Source: Sciurus carolinensis (taxonomy: Eukaryota; Chordata; Mammalia; Rodentia; Sciuridae). Taken from it: 64,000 nucleotides of DNA. The stretch spans positions 1,414,001 through 1,478,000 of the forward strand of contig NC_062229.1 in the NCBI RefSeq assembly GCF_902686445.1, read 5' to 3'. This document shows positions 1-11,321 of the stretch, one piece after another; position 1 is the stretch's first letter; every line of letters starts with the position of its first letter. The notes under the pieces were generated by a model. That model was not told the DNA's origin. It made no database searches and saw only the letters and a list, made by a program, of their open reading frames with translations. A program made the position numbers and the translations under genes.

Positions 1-74
1 CAGAGTCTGGGGAAGCGCCAGGCTGCTGTCCTCCACCGTCACCCCAAACGCGGTTTCCAGGCACTGGATGGCAA
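1..74 (-). CDS. SGTA: SGTA coding exon 3 (partial, cut by window edge)
   Basis: Read on the minus strand, this gives 24 codons after a split Val codon, beginning [13 protein letters not shown] and ending LALPQTL. This matches my knowledge of the SGTA N-terminus just after SLE. The 5' boundary is an AG acceptor at 75-76; the exon supplies the last two bases of the Val codon begun in the upstream exon (phase 1). The segment belongs to the N-terminal dimerisation domain, which binds the ubiquitin-like domains of UBL4A and BAG6. The TPR and glutamine-rich C-terminal parts lie outside the window. One residue differs from the human protein as I remember it (Ser for Asp in VEDSSLAL). Reading is unbroken. 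Confidence 0.93.
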
Positions 75-1173
75 CTGCGAGGGAGGACAGCTGTTCCCTG
101 CACACGGCTCAGCCCGTGCCCAGGGCAGTGTGAGTGCAGGTTCACGTGGCCTAGAGGGTCTGCACATCTTCCTCGGCCATGTGCTTATCACAAAGGCCCC
201 CGCGCTCCCACTGCGCTGGGCTCCTGACTTGGCTTCCTTTTGTTCTGGTCTACCTTGAACCTTGGGCACTTGGGGTGGACAATGTGCCCATACCCTGCCA
301 GCAGGGGAAGCATGGGGATCAGATGGCTGATCTCAGGGCTCTCTGTGGGGTCACAATGCTGGGGCCGCCTGGCAGAGAGGTGGTGAGGCTTAGTCTGGCC
401 TGGAAGGCCATGTTGGAGGGAAAGTGCCTGGGGACACTGGGGGACTCTGAGGGAACCAGCAAGAGCCAAGAGCTTGGGGCCGGTCCTCAACTTAAGTCCC
501 CTGGCCCACAGCTAGACTGTCATGTGTAGGATGGGAAGTGTTCCGGAAGTCTCTCCCTGGCTCAGCCACCCAGCTGGCTCTGCAGCAGGAGAGTCCACCT
601 ACCTCCTGTGTGAGTGGACCCAGGTATTGATCCAGCTGGGAGGGGAAGTCAGGTGGGCACTGCCTCTTCCCCAAGTGGCATCTATACTATGGCTTCATCG
701 CCCTGGCAGATCCCACAGCGTCCCCATGCACCCCACCCTACACGGCCTTCCAGGCCAAGGTAAGCCCCACTGCTCCCCAACCCCCCCGCAGATGCCCATA
801 GCTGACCAGAGAGCCTCCTGCTGCCCTGTGTGCTTTGATAACCTGGCAGGACTGGGCAAGGGAGTAAGGCACAGGCTCCTCGCCCATGGGTCAGAGGCCC
901 TGGACAGCAACACAGTGGCTACCAAGGTTGCCGACCAGAGGCCTCTTCCTTTCCAGAACTGGCACCACGCAGGTCGGATAGGAAAGGATGCTCAGCTCAA
1001 GCAGGGGGCCGGGGGCTGGGAACCTGGGGCAGGGACCCAAGGAGAACCTTTCTTCCACAAACACACACGCAGAGGGCTGAGAACATTCCAGAACCACACC
1101 TCAAGGAGGCTTGGCTTAGCCAGAGGGGTCGCCCCGCTCGGGACAGGAGCGGGTAGGCAGGGTGCCCGCATAC
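75..1173 (-). other. SGTA intron between the first two coding exons
   Basis: This GT-AG intron of 1099 nt is bounded by the two recognised SGTA coding exons. I see no conserved coding block and no clear young SINE inside it. The many open frames here are GC-driven and lack domains. Confidence 0.85.
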
Positions 1174-1273
1174 CTTCTAAGCTCTCCTGCGCATCAGAAG
1201 AGAGCCCACCGTGCCGCAGCTGGTCGTGCAGGAACCGGATGATGGCGTAGGCCAGGCGCTTCTTGTTATCCAT
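1174..1273 (-). CDS. SGTA: SGTA first coding exon (small glutamine-rich TPR co-chaperone alpha)
   Basis: Starting from the ATG at 1273-1271, the minus strand encodes 33 residues, [20 protein letters not shown] and onward to AQESLE, plus the first base of a split Val codon. This is the SGTA N-terminus. SGTA is a cytosolic co-chaperone that hands hydrophobic tail-anchored and mislocalised proteins to the BAG6-UBL4A-GET4 complex. This helical N-terminal part forms the homodimer. The ATG has a strong context (A at -3, G at +4). The donor GT is at 1173-1172, followed by a pattern close to consensus. The exon joins in frame to the partial exon at the window edge. The gene is on the minus strand, head-to-head with THOP1. 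Confidence 0.95.
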
Positions 1274-1309
1274 CTTGGGACGGAAGGAGATGCCTGGGGT
1301 TTTCAGGGT
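1274..1309 (-). other. SGTA: SGTA 5'UTR part of the ATG exon
   Basis: On the minus strand, a pyrimidine-rich stretch followed by CCACAG ends at 1310, about 36 nt before the ATG. This is a plausible acceptor for the intron separating a noncoding first exon from the ATG exon. A second AG (at CCCCAG) lies nearer the ATG and could be used instead, so the exact UTR boundary is inferred. Confidence 0.55.
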
Positions 1310-2544
1310 CTGTGGTCAGAGCAGAGAGGGTGTGGTGAGTGGCAGGGACACGGGACCGTCTCCCTTGCCCCCCCACTCTGCTCCAAGCATCCAGAGCTGC
1401 CGCCACTTACTGGCCCTGCCCACTGCCACTGTGGGGGCCACTTCACGTGTACTGGTCAGTCTAGGCCTCATGGTGAGGAAGCAGGATGCCTGCATTATGC
1501 ATGTCACAGATGGGGACCCCAATTCACTGATTTGCCTGAGCACACAGACCGCCTGGTCCTGAGGCCTGGGCACTGGGCTGCCTTGTGGAGGCCAGAGGGT
1601 GCCATGAGCACCCCTTTCCGGGGTCCACCTCTTCCAGGGCACACTAAGTGTGACAGCAGTGTCAGGCACGCATGGCTCTTCTCTAGGACACTCGTGCCCC
1701 TGCCTGGGATCTGAGGGCTGCCTCACTCCTTGGCGCCTCTGCTTCCAGTGCTCATGGGGCGCTCACCTTCCCCACACAGCCAGAGGGCACCAGGCAGTGA
1801 GACCGGAGACAGCCCTGGAATCTAGAATGCAGCTTACAGGCGGCCTTTCCTCACCTGGCTGTCCCAGGTGCCTGGACCAACCTGGAGACTTCAGCACAGT
1901 GACCTCTGCAGTGCCAAGCAGGAAGCCCCACATGGGCTGCCCAGCTTCCTGTGGAGCAGGTACCAGGGAAGCTGGCAGGCCAGGCAGGCTGGGGCAGACA
2001 GGGCAGGGTCGGGACCTGCCATCCAGCTGCCCGGTGTGCCACGGGGCAAGCCTGGCTGTATTGAGCATGCTCCTCCCCTGAGTGCCAGCAGGGGGCGCGG
2101 CACGTGGCCGCACGACACACAGAACCTAGAGCTGGGCCTGCTCAGTGTTCCCCCTGCAGAACACAATGGGCCGCTGTCTTGCACTGGGAAGCCAGGGAAG
2201 AGCAGGAGACAGACAGAGGTTCCGGAGCAGGGAGACGCTTCAACCCCAAGTGTGGGCAGCAGGTACACAGAGAGGGGCCGCCATGGAGACGGAAGGTGCT
2301 GGGCTGGGGAACTTGCCTGCTCTGTTCCTTACTGCTCTTTGTGGCCATCTGCTGCTCTGCTTCAAACTCTGGTCCAGTTCTCAAAAAGTGACTAAAAGAC
2401 CACTAACACGTCAAAGGGACCCAGCCCAGGCCCAGGAGGTCAGTTCTCCTTCTGAGCTAAGATGACGTGGACAGTACACCAGAGACTGGTGCCTGCAACC
2501 ACTAGCACACATAGACAAGAGGTCAACTGCCAAACGCTGCTATG

Positions 2545-2680
2545 GGCTGAGCTGTCCCTCAAACTCCATGTGGCGAAGTCCTAACCCTCGGGGCCCCAGA
2601 ACGTGAGCATCCTGGAGTCGGTCTTCACAGAGCTACTCAAGTTAAAATGAAGCCATGGGGGTGGGCCCTGACCAGTGGCT
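2545..2680. mobile_element. Old LTR-like fragment (MaLR type)
   Basis: The stretch runs from a 'tgctatgggctgagctgtcc' start to a 'gggtgggccctga' end. It resembles the 5' part of common mammalian MaLR-type LTRs. It is diverged, and the subfamily is not assigned. Confidence 0.35.
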
Positions 2681-3211
2681 GGTCCTGCAAGAGCCCCGTG
2701 GTCTCCAGCAGTGCTTCAGTGGCTGCTGGGGATGGGGAGCATGGCAAGCACAGGCCTGTGACTCCAGCAGGCCAGCCCTATCTTTAGGGAGCTGACTCAG
2801 GCAGAGGGAGGAGCCAGGTCGTGCGCCCAGGGTCACGCTGGGAGAGGCACAGGTTATCAATACAGAAGGAAGAGGCACCACGTCCGCCTGCAAGGGACAT
2901 GGCCCAGGGACAAAGGAGGACAAAGGAGGGCTGTGCATCCCTAGGGACCCCGGAGCTGGAAGCGGGGAGCAGCTCCCGCCTCTACAAGGAAGTTCCGTGT
3001 CATCTCTGCTCCTTCCGTGTCAAGTGCCCAGGTGTCTGGTGGACCAAGACACGGTCAGCACACACAGGCGCCATGTGGGTGAAGCTGGAGAAGAGCCCAG
3101 TGCTACCAGACGCCGGGTGCTTGCTCTGCTGCCTGCGGCTCTTGAACCTCAACTGCCCACCGTGCCTATCAGCAAGCGGGGAGCCACCTCCAGAGGAAAA
3201 TACCTTCCCCC

Positions 3212-3370
3212 AGAACTGGGGACTGAATCCAGGGCCTCCGCTGGGCCACACCCCAAGCCCTGATTTCCATTTTGAGGCAGGGCTTCGCTAGGCTGCCCAG
3301 GAGCTTAAGATCCTCTTGCCTCAGTCTCCCAAGTGGCTGGGACGCAGGCGTGGTCACCACACCCAGTGAA
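3212..3370 (-). mobile_element. B1-dID SINE
   Basis: On the minus strand, a B1-like half (from 'tgtggtgaccacgcctg') is followed by an A-rich linker and an ID-like half ending in the tRNA-derived B-box region. The copy is moderately diverged. This dimer type is known from squirrels, dormice and mountain beaver. Confidence 0.8.
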
Positions 3371-3543
3371 TTTTTAGCAAATAAACTCAGAATGGCCTTA
3401 GAGGTAGGAGGCGACCTCTAAAGGAACCCGTGGATCCTCTTTACCCATCTCCTGTGCGAAGCCCTGTGCACTGGTACATGGTGTGCACCTGCTTCCAGAT
3501 CCTGTTTCATTCCAGAATGTTGGCTCTCAATTGGCGATGATTC

Positions 3544-3725
3544 TGCCTCTGAGGACACGGGGCTGAGTCTGGGGACAACTGTGGTTGTCACGACTGGTGG
3601 TGCTTCTGGCACAGAATGGGCGGGGGTCAGAGACATTGTTCAGCACCCTGCAGTGTCCAAGATGCCTAGCCCAGAGGACGATTGGTCCCAGTGTCCACTG
3701 TGATGCTGGGAGCCCTGGACTAGAA
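3544..3725 (+). mobile_element. MER20-type hAT-Charlie DNA transposon
   Basis: The order of short blocks (ggggacaactgtggttgtca, ggtgcttctggca, cattgttcagcaccctgcag) follows the MER20 layout in forward orientation. The copy is diverged, and terminal inverted repeats are no longer clear. Confidence 0.6.
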
Positions 3726-4060
3726 CTCGACAAGTCAGAGGAGCCAGGCCTCAGAGGGAAGCCGTAGGCCCATCAGGCCCACACAGTCCGTTTCCTCCCT
3801 CCCACCACCGCCTACAGTGTAGGTACTGCCACCTCTTCAGACAGCACAGGCCTGGGAAAGAGGGTGGTGTTTGTTGTGCCCACTCAGGGACTGAATCCAA
3901 ACCCCGCTGCTGCCTGACCTGTCCCCTGTGTTCCACGAGAGATCTGAAGCCTGAAGTGTGTGGTCCCCCTCAGATGCCGCTCAGCCTGTAACCCCTAGAT
4001 GAAGAGTGGGCCTCCTGACCCGCTGCCTTCAATGATGACCAGTTATCAAGCCCCGGCTTC

Positions 4061-4262
4061 AGCTGGTATGGCGGTGCACACCTGTAATCCCAGCATCCAG
4101 GAGGCTGGCGCAGGAGGATCTCAAGCTCGAGGCCGGTCTCAGCAACTTAGTGAGGCCCTAAGAAAGTCAGGGAGACTCTGTCTCAAAATAAAAACTAAAA
4201 AGGGCTGGGGATGTGGCTCAGTGGTAAGCGTGCCCTGGGTTCAATTCCCAGAACTCAAACAA
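4061..4262 (+). mobile_element. B1-dID SINE, full length
   Basis: A B1 half with 'cacctgtaatcccagcatcc' is followed by an A-rich linker (ctcaaaataaaaactaaaaa) and an ID half with 'ggggatgtggctcagtggt' and 'gggttcaattccca' (B box). The whole dimer is intact. Confidence 0.9.
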
Positions 4263-4714
4263 GACCCAGATCATGCCAACAACCTGGCACCCTGAGGCAC
4301 CATGCTGCGCAGCTGAGGCACGCTGGAAGTGCCTGCGAGCCTCTGCTGCTGTTTCAGGGAAGTCACGCCTGCTGTTGCAAAGAGGGGAAAAGCCAGGGAT
4401 CCCCAAGGCAGGGCTTTCCCAGGGCACCTGCTGGGGCTGGTCCTGTGCACTGCAGGAGGTGTGACCACACCCTGGCCTACACCCAGTGTCCCCTGGGGTG
4501 CAGAACTGCTCCCCTGGTATGAGGATTCCATGGACCAAGAGCCCCAGCATCCCACAATCATCTGCCCTGCTGAGGCCCTAGGTGCTGTCCACGCTGAAAT
4601 CCAGAGTCGGGGGGAGGAGGAGGAAGCTGGGGTCCCTGGTGTCTGTGCCTGCAGTATCAGGCAGTGTGCTCTGGTGTCTAGTGCGAACGGGGAGTTGATT
4701 TTCCCCCCAAAATT

Positions 4715-4905
4715 AATTCAGCATCTCCCACTGGGCACTGTGGACACTGGGGTTGGATCATTCTCCGGGGCAGGTGTCCTGGGCACTGCACGGTGCTGAG
4801 CAGTGTCTCTGGCCTCCACTCACTCCACGCCAGGAGCATCTCCAGCCATGACACCCACACGTGTCCCCAGACACTGACAACTGGCACAGGTTGAAGAATG
4901 GTTGA
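4715..4905 (-). mobile_element. MER20-type hAT-Charlie DNA transposon
   Basis: In reverse orientation it shows the diagnostic blocks for 'ggatcattctccggggcagg', 'ggtgctgagcagtgtctctg' and 'tgtccccagacactgacaac'. It is diverged but nearly full length. Confidence 0.65.
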
Positions 4906-6499
4906 CAGACACAAGTGGGAGAAAGAAAGGCTCTAGGTCAGGACAGATACTCCTGGCCAAAGGACTTCCGAACCGGAGCACTGAGAAACCTTGCCTGCAA
5001 GCCCTCTGGACCTCGGGACTACGGATGGTGGCTGGGGCCTGCATACCCGGCTGGGCCATGATACCTGCCGCTCCCCTCACCCTGCTCAGGAAGGGCTTGA
5101 CAGGGTCCCAAATCTGGCTCTTCCCTGCAGGGGGCCAGCCCAGAGTCCCAGGAGATGGCCCGCCTTCCTTGCTGCCACACATGTCTCCTCTGAACAATCA
5201 CAACTTGTAGGGTTTTGGCTATGGGACAACATTCGCAGAGGAGGCCTGCTCTGCTGGGACAGTGAGGCCTTTATGAGCCTCAGAGCCACGCGGTGAAGAC
5301 GGGCGGGTGGGCTGGGGTCCCAGGGTGGCTGCCCTCTGTGAGCTTCAGAACCGCGTCAGTGGCGAGTCTCCAGCCTTGTCTCACCACAACAGGACAGACC
5401 ACTGCGTATTCACCCTCCTCCCAGGACCAGTCATGAAAGGAAAAGGATGGCCTGCCCTCCCAGGTAAGGTGGCTTCCAGCTGGCACCCCAGAGCAGCGCC
5501 TGCTGCCACGCCCTCCTGCACATACTCTGTCCACCCTATCCACCAGGCCGCCCACCCTGCAGGCTTGCCACAGACAGCTGGGTGTCCGATCCTTGCGCCC
5601 ACCTTGGCACTCTCGGGTTCTGACTGGGTCCCTGTGCACTCCCAGGGTCAGAGCCTGTTCTCTTCTGAAACACCACTAGGATGTCACTGCACATGTAAAA
5701 ACCTCACGAGGGTTGCCCATGAGGCCTTTGGCCACCAGGGTGTCACCTGACATGGGGACGGGGTCCACATGCCCTCAAGGGCTGGCTTGCCTTCCACCCA
5801 CACACTCAGGCCTCTTCACAGGCCTGCCTCCCTACACACCAGGCTGTGAGTTCCTGGACCATCTTCCCTTTGGGCACCAGTACTTGGCTGTGTCTGATCT
5901 GCACAGATGTGAGGTGGCTGGCAAACTCAAGCCCCCTGACTGAGTTCCCTAGGGAAGCCGTCTCTCGTTGGCCCTCGGTTTCCTCCTCAGCAGACGACAG
6001 AGCTCTGTCTTGCTGCCTGCCCAAGTTCCTTATAGTCCCTCACTGTGAATGTCCTATGGGGACAGTGTTGGAGGCTGGCAAGAATGTGCAGTTGAGTAGA
6101 CAGTGAGGAACATAGACTGCAGCCTCTAACCTGGAGCAGAGATGAACCCGTGGGACTCATTCCCACTTCCAGAAAGATTTAAGGAAAACACTGGCTCAAG
6201 TGCACGGCAAACGCAGCACTTGCCAGGCACCTAGTGACCAGCTGTACATGTGAGGGTGCTTTGCAGGGATTGGGGAACATTTTCTGAAAGGGGTACAGCA
6301 TGAAAGGCCTTCAGTCTCATAGGTTAGAAGATCTCTGTGGTCACCACTCCATTCAGCCACGGCCGCCCAAATCCACATGTGCATGAAGTGTGAACCTTTC
6401 AAGAAGGCTGGCTGGGTTCCCACACATCTTCATTCACAAAAACAGGCCGCAAAAGGGTTTGGCTCCCTGGTCCAAGCTGGGGTTTAACCCTCAGACATG

Positions 6500-6640
6500 C
6501 TATCCTCCATTCTACAGAAGACAACACTGAAGATTAGAACGATCCCTGGGCTACCCAAGGTTATAGCTTTGATGACCTGTACCGGAAGCTTTGAACCTAG
6601 GCAGCCTAACTCCAGAGCCTAAACTCCAGTGTGCCTCTTG
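6500..6640 (+). mobile_element. MIR-like SINE remnant
   Basis: A run reading 'attctacagaagacaacact' then 'tgggctacccaaggttatag' resembles the MIR core ('cattttacagatgaggaaac...cttgcccaaggtcacacag'). It is old and diverged. Confidence 0.45.
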
Positions 6641-6784
6641 CCCCACAAAATTAGAAACACACACACAAATAAACCAAAATAACTGCACATACTTTCAGGG
6701 GTCCACAAACTCCCAACAGGCTGTAAAGGGTCACTGGCCTAGGTTACGGTTTTAACAGCAGCATTAGTTACATGCTGGACTGGG

Positions 6785-6955
6785 TCACTCTCTGGGATGG
6801 GCATCCTGGGCGTTATTAAGGGTGCTGAATAGCATCCTTGGCCTTGCCCCTCTCTGTGCCAGGAGCACTCCCCGTTGTGCAACCATAAATGTCCCCAGGC
6901 ATGGCATAGTGTCTCCTGGAGGCTGAATCACCACCAGTTGACACCCCCTGGGCTG
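6785..6955 (-). mobile_element. MER20-type hAT-Charlie DNA transposon
   Basis: In reverse orientation, 'gggtgctgaatagcatcctt', 'gtgccaggagcactcccc' and 'aaatgtccccaggcatggca' match the MER20 order. Confidence 0.65.
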
Positions 6956-7048
6956 AGGAATTCCAAGAACCCAAGAGACTCTGTGTTCCATAACCATTTG
7001 CCTTACTGAGGCCCTAGGATGCAGCATATGCTGAAACTCACACGTTGG

Positions 7049-7262
7049 TGTCACACAGGGGTTCTCAGCCTTGGCACTGGACACAGGCCGGATCATTCTT
7101 TGGGGTGGCATCCTGAGCACTTCAGGGTGCTGAGCAGTATCCCTGGCCTCCATTCACTCTGTGCCAGGAGAACCCCTTGTCTGACAGTCACAGATATTCC
7201 CAGGCATCAGCCAGGAAGCCCTGGGGAACAAAACTGCCCTCACCTGAGAACCACTGATCCAG
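7049..7262 (-). mobile_element. MER20-type hAT-Charlie DNA transposon, best preserved copy
   Basis: Both terminal inverted repeats are visible: 'caggggttctcagcc' at the left and 'ctgagaaccactgatc' at the right. The roughly 210-bp length fits MER20. It follows another copy by only about 95 bp in the same orientation. Confidence 0.75.
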
Positions 7263-7349
7263 AGACTGACAACAGATAATCGGAAACAAACAAAAACAGG
7301 AAAACCACTTAGCCTAAGGCACACAGACTGCACACGTCTGGCAGATCTC

Positions 7350-7545
7350 TAGCAAGCACCTACTGAGCTCCAGGCACCAGCTTAATCAACGTTTTAGAAA
7401 TTTAACCTCACACTGACCCTGCAAGGCACGAACTTTTACAACTACTTCGGTAAGAAACAAAAATCTGCTCAGAGAGGGACAGCAAGCTGCCCAAGTTTAC
7501 ACAGTTGGCGACAGGTGGCCGGTTGGTCCTCCATATCGGATTTCC
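7350..7545 (+). mobile_element. MIR SINE
   Basis: The element reads 'agcacctactgagctccagg', then 'atttaacctcacactgaccc', 'gctcagagagggacagcaag' and 'ctgcccaagtttacacag'. This is the full order of MIR core and 3' blocks. Confidence 0.65.
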
Positions 7546-7729
7546 CCACTTTTAGCACCGTATACAAAAGACCCTGCATGTGAACTAGGACCAACAACTG
7601 CTAATCCTGCGGGGTTCCCACGTTGCGCTGGGTCCTATGGCTCATTCGCCCAGACTGTGACTAACAACGCCCGTCCTACAGAAAGGGAAATGGGCCTCTG
7701 GACAGCCGAGGCGCTGCCAAGGTCACCCA

Positions 7730-8440
7730 GGTAAGCAGTGGTGGCGCCGGGACAAACAGGGTCCCCGCGTCCAGGGAGCCGCGCTTTCCGGGAGTTCACC
7801 AGAGCGAGGGCAGCAGCGAACCCTCGGCCAGCGCTCATCCCCGCATGGTCCTCCCCACCAGCCTGCAGACCACCTATTCCATGGTCTGGACCTGGGGCGG
7901 GGAGGCGAGGGCCCGCGAGGGAACACGACTCCGGCCTGCCTCAGTTTCCCCAACGCGCCGCCCACTCACGGGACCCCATGGGGCGCGGCGAACCCGGCCC
8001 CAGACCTCCCCCCTCTCAAGGGCTCCCGAGTCCCGGAAACCGCCGGCCACAAACGCCCAGGCCCACCCGGCTCACAGCGGAGCCCCCCACTCACCTCCGA
8101 GACGACCGAGCCCCGGCCCACCGACGGCTGCGCCTGCGCACAGCGGCGCCGCTCGGCCCCGCCCCCGGGCGCGGCGCACGCGCAGAAGGAGACCGCTCCG
8201 TTTTGTTTTCATTTTGCGCAGGTGCGTCCGCGGCCGAGGCGGGTGTGGAAGGAAGTGACGATTTGGAGGCGGGAGCAAGCTGGTCGTTAGGGCAACTGAC
8301 CTCTGCCACCTAATGGAGACCGGAAATTAGGGCTGCCTGCCCGGGGGAGCTGGGGCGCCGCGGTGCATGGTGGGACGGCGGCGGACCCTAGCGAGCGGCC
8401 GAGGGAACACGTGGTGCCTAGCGGGCCACGAGGTGCCGCC
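7730..8440. promoter_or_regulatory. CpG island at the SGTA promoter
   Basis: CpG dinucleotides are dense here compared with the flanks on both sides, and the block is free of SINEs. It covers the inferred SGTA first exon. Long open frames through it on both strands (for example 7738-8313) result from the lack of stop codons in GC-rich DNA and are not proposed as genes. Confidence 0.75.
8095..8210 (-). promoter_or_regulatory. SGTA: SGTA noncoding exon 1 and core promoter
   Basis: On the minus strand, TCGGAG followed by GTGAGT gives a perfect donor at 8094-8093, inside a CpG island. Upstream of it are two NRF1-like sites (8129-8140 and 8174-8185, each one mismatch from the YGCGCAYGCGCR consensus) and a GC box of CCCCGCCCCC type at 8157-8166. 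There is no TATA box, as expected for a housekeeping gene. The transcription start is not visible directly, so the upstream limit is approximate. Confidence 0.6.
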
Positions 8441-9315
8441 GAGTGTGGGCACCTGACTCTCCTCTCCTTGAATAGGCGTAACTGTCATCTACTATTTGTT
8501 CGCTTATGCACCCACCCATCATCCTGCGCACCCACAAATGGATTCTTTCATTATTTAATCTCTGCGATGTAAGAGGTCAGATGTGCACAGCAGATGCCTA
8601 GTATTAATTCAACAGTTATTAATTAGTGAAGCAAGAATTAAAGACAGTGTTGTAGGTGATCGGGTCGGATGGAGAAAATGGAGGCCAGTTTGGGTCCGGG
8701 AAGTTGGAGACCTCCCTGGGAGTCTGGAACGTTCACGTCTCCAGAGCCCTTTGATTACCAAGATTCCTGCCAGTGCTACCCTTCCCTAAAGGTTGATAAT
8801 GAAGCAACCCCTGAGCAGAGGGGAAGCTGCTAATTAATGCCCTTTGGCTGCGGCTCCCTTCCTGCCCAGCACTGCACCGTGGCCCTTCCATCGCACTGGC
8901 ATGTCCTAGTTACAAATGCAGGATGGGGAGAAATGAACAAGATAAGGGGAAAGAATGCAGGAGAATAAAAGAAATTCAGATGTAGAAGAGGGACAGGACT
9001 TAATCATCCCGTGGATTCCACCTTTGGGTCCCCTTTTTCCTCCTGGGAGAAGTCCGTATTACTATTCTTTGAATTAAACTTCTTGCTTTCTACTCTACGC
9101 TTGCCTTGGTGCTTCTCTGGTGTTATACTTCACCATTTGAAGAAGCAGAACTCGTCAAAGGTAACCGTCGGTATTGTTGATATTGATAAATTTTAGGCTT
9201 AATTCAGCAAATATTCATTGCAAATCAACTACAAAAAGCAGCAAAGTACTTTCATTGCCTTGAATTGGGGTAGACAGTCAACTACTCCATAAAGGATCAA
9301 GAAACTTCACTAGTA
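8441..9315. other. Spacer between SGTA promoter and first SINE; no feature seen
   Basis: This is moderately AT-rich DNA with no recognisable gene, SINE or RNA. Short open frames (8363-8572, 8583-8789, 9011-9196) lack domains. Confidence 0.5.
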
Positions 9316-9492
9316 ACCCCCCTGTAATCCCAGTGGCTCCCGAGGCTGAGGCAGGAGGATTGCAACTTCAAGGACAGCCTGGGCAACTTAGGTTCTGTCT
9401 CAAAATAAAAAATAAAAGCGGCTGAAGATATATGTAGCTGAATGATAAAGCACCCCTGGGTTCAATCCCCAGTACTAAAATGGAAAAAAAAT
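9316..9492 (+). mobile_element. B1-dID SINE
   Basis: A truncated B1 half ('cctgtaatcccagtggctcc') is followed by an A-rich linker and an ID half ending 'gggttcaatccccagtacta', with an A-rich tail. Confidence 0.85.
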
Positions 9493-9774
9493 TTTTTTTC
9501 CCCTTAATGGCAATCAGTAGGAGGAAAAAGTGGTGATGTTGTCATCACGCTTGGGGAGCTAAGCTGCCTTGGAGGGTTAGGGAAGACCTCTTCCTTATGT
9601 TTGTATTGAAGGAGCGGGAAAACCCCAAGCATAGGGTACAGAGACAGTGAAGACTGATGTAGGGTTAAGTTTAGTGTTCTCAAGAGATCAAAAACAGTGA
9701 TGGGAAGTGCCAGGGATGACACAGGACTGACCACCACCACTGTTAGAGTTGCCAGTGTCCGGATTCTTTTTTTG

Positions 9775-9856
9775 AAGGGAATGCTAGGGTTTGAACCCAG
9801 GGTATTGTGCATGCTGGGCAATTACACCACTAACCAAGCTATATCCCCAGCCCTCA
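9775..9856 (-). mobile_element. ID-type SINE remnant
   Basis: The reverse strand reads 'agggctggggatatagcttg' and later 'cctgggttcaaaccctagca'. This is an ID monomer or a right half without the B1 part. Confidence 0.65.
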
Positions 9857-9954
9857 ATTCATTTTTATCCTAGTTAAAATACATGCACAATCAATGCCTA
9901 AAATACATGCACAATCAATTACTTTTCTTGTGCAGAAATAAAAAAGGTTGGTGG

Positions 9955-10200
9955 GTGGGGAGTGAGAGAAATATGGGGCAACTTTAGATTATGTAGAAGG
10001 AAATGAGAGGGAGTGGGGTATGAAAAATGGTGGAATGAGACAGACATCATTACCCTATGCACATGTATGATTACATGAGTGGTATGAATCTACACTGTGT
10101 ATAACCATAGAAACGAAATGATTTACCCCATTTGTGTACAATGAATCAAAATGCAGTCTGTAAAAAATTAAAAGATAAATAAAAAAAAGAAATAAAAAAG
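9955..10200 (+). mobile_element. L1 3' end, squirrel type, with poly(A)
   Basis: A run containing 'atgcacatgtatgattacat', 'gtatgaatctacactgtgta' and 'tgtacaatgaatcaaaatgc' ends in an A-rich tail (aaaattaaaagataaataaa). I recognise it as the kind of 3' segment common in squirrel genomes, most likely an L1 3'UTR. The family assignment rests on memory. Confidence 0.5.
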
Positions 10201-10375
10201 GTGAGTTTTTTTTTTTTTTTTTTAAAGTAAGCCACATCCCGTCCACACACCCCCTTCCCTCCCCCACCCTTAGATGGATTCCAGATTAACAGAGAACATC
10301 ACTGGATATAGGTCAGTTTACTGCACTGTTCCAAAACTTGTGATATGAAGTCATGGGTCCCTTTACTGACACTTT

Positions 10376-10598
10376 TCTTTTTTTGTGCCAGGGATTGAAC
10401 CAAGGGGTGCTTAACCACTGCGCCACATCCCTCCTCCTTTTTTAGTGCTATTATTATTTTTTATTTTGAGACAGGCTGTCCCTAAATTGCTTAAGTCCTT
10501 GCTAAACTGCTGAGGCTGGTCTCAAGCTTGCAATCCTCCTGTCTTGCCCCCACCCCCAGTCGGTGGGATTACAGGCCTGTGCCACTGTGCCCAGCTCG
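10376..10598 (-). mobile_element. B1-dID SINE
   Basis: In reverse orientation, an ID half (gccagggattgaaccaaggg) is followed by a 'ttttattttgagacaggctg' linker and a B1 half ending 'gtgggattacaggcctgtgc'. Confidence 0.85.
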
Positions 10599-10857
10599 TT
10601 TATTGACACTTTATTATACTTACTAGCTTATGCTTCTTTTTTTTTTTAACTGTGGTTTCTTAACTTGATGAAACGCATTTAGTTGACACGTGGGGTACCT
10701 ACACTATTACTTAGATGCTTGAAGCTAGACAGGATGCTAAGGAAATAACCTAAAAAAGTGCCTTGGGATACTATAAGCAATCCATAACAAGAGGCCCCTA
10801 CGCGAGGGAGAAAGCTTATAAAACCAACCCAGTACACAATTGTGAACAGGAGGCAGC
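10599..10857. other. Spacer, no feature seen
   Basis: This is AT-leaning unique DNA between two SINEs upstream of THOP1. No gene or regulatory element could be recognised. Confidence 0.5.
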
Positions 10858-11026
10858 TGGGCCATCCCAGTGACTGGGTAGGCTGAGGCAAGAGGGTTGC
10901 AAGGCCAGCCTCAGCAACTTAGCGAACTTAGGTCAGCCTCAAAAAATAAAAAGGGCTGGGGATGTAGCTCAGTGGTAAAGCAGCCCTGGGTTCAATCGTC
11001 AGCACCAAAAACAAAGGAAGAAAGAA
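10858..11026 (+). mobile_element. B1-dID SINE just upstream of the THOP1 promoter
   Basis: A 5'-truncated B1 half is followed by 'aaaaaataaaaagggctggg', an ID half and the tail 'aacaaaggaagaaagaaagg'. It ends only about 60 bp before the CpG-rich THOP1 promoter block begins. Confidence 0.85.
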
Positions 11027-11321
11027 AGGAGGCAAGTACAAATGAATTCAGGCGGCTGAAGCCCAGGTGAAGAGCTGGCGGAAAAGGCTCAGAGGCAGGT
11101 GTGCGCGGTTTCCATGGAAACGTTCTTTCCGCCTTGGCTGGGCGGTCGGGGCTGGGGGTGTCGCCCGTAGCTCCGCCCCCCCGTGTCTGAGGACCAATAA
11201 CGGACCGCGAGGGTTGTGGCGCATGCGTAGAGTGGCGCGTCAGCGAGCCGGCGGCCTCGAGGTGTGGGCGGAGCTCCAGCGCGCGAGCGCCCTGCCTTCC
11301 CTGCGCACGCGCTGTCCCAGC

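Larger units (their letters stand above)
1310..8094 (-). other. SGTA intron 1 (host of old DNA transposons and SINEs)
   Basis: This is the interval between the inferred noncoding exon 1 donor near 8094 and the acceptor at 1310, about 6.8 kb. It contains two B1-dID SINEs, four MER20-type hAT copies, MIR-like pieces and an LTR-like piece, listed separately. The stretches 1310-2540, 5000-5900 and 6100-6490 show nothing I can identify. Confidence 0.7.
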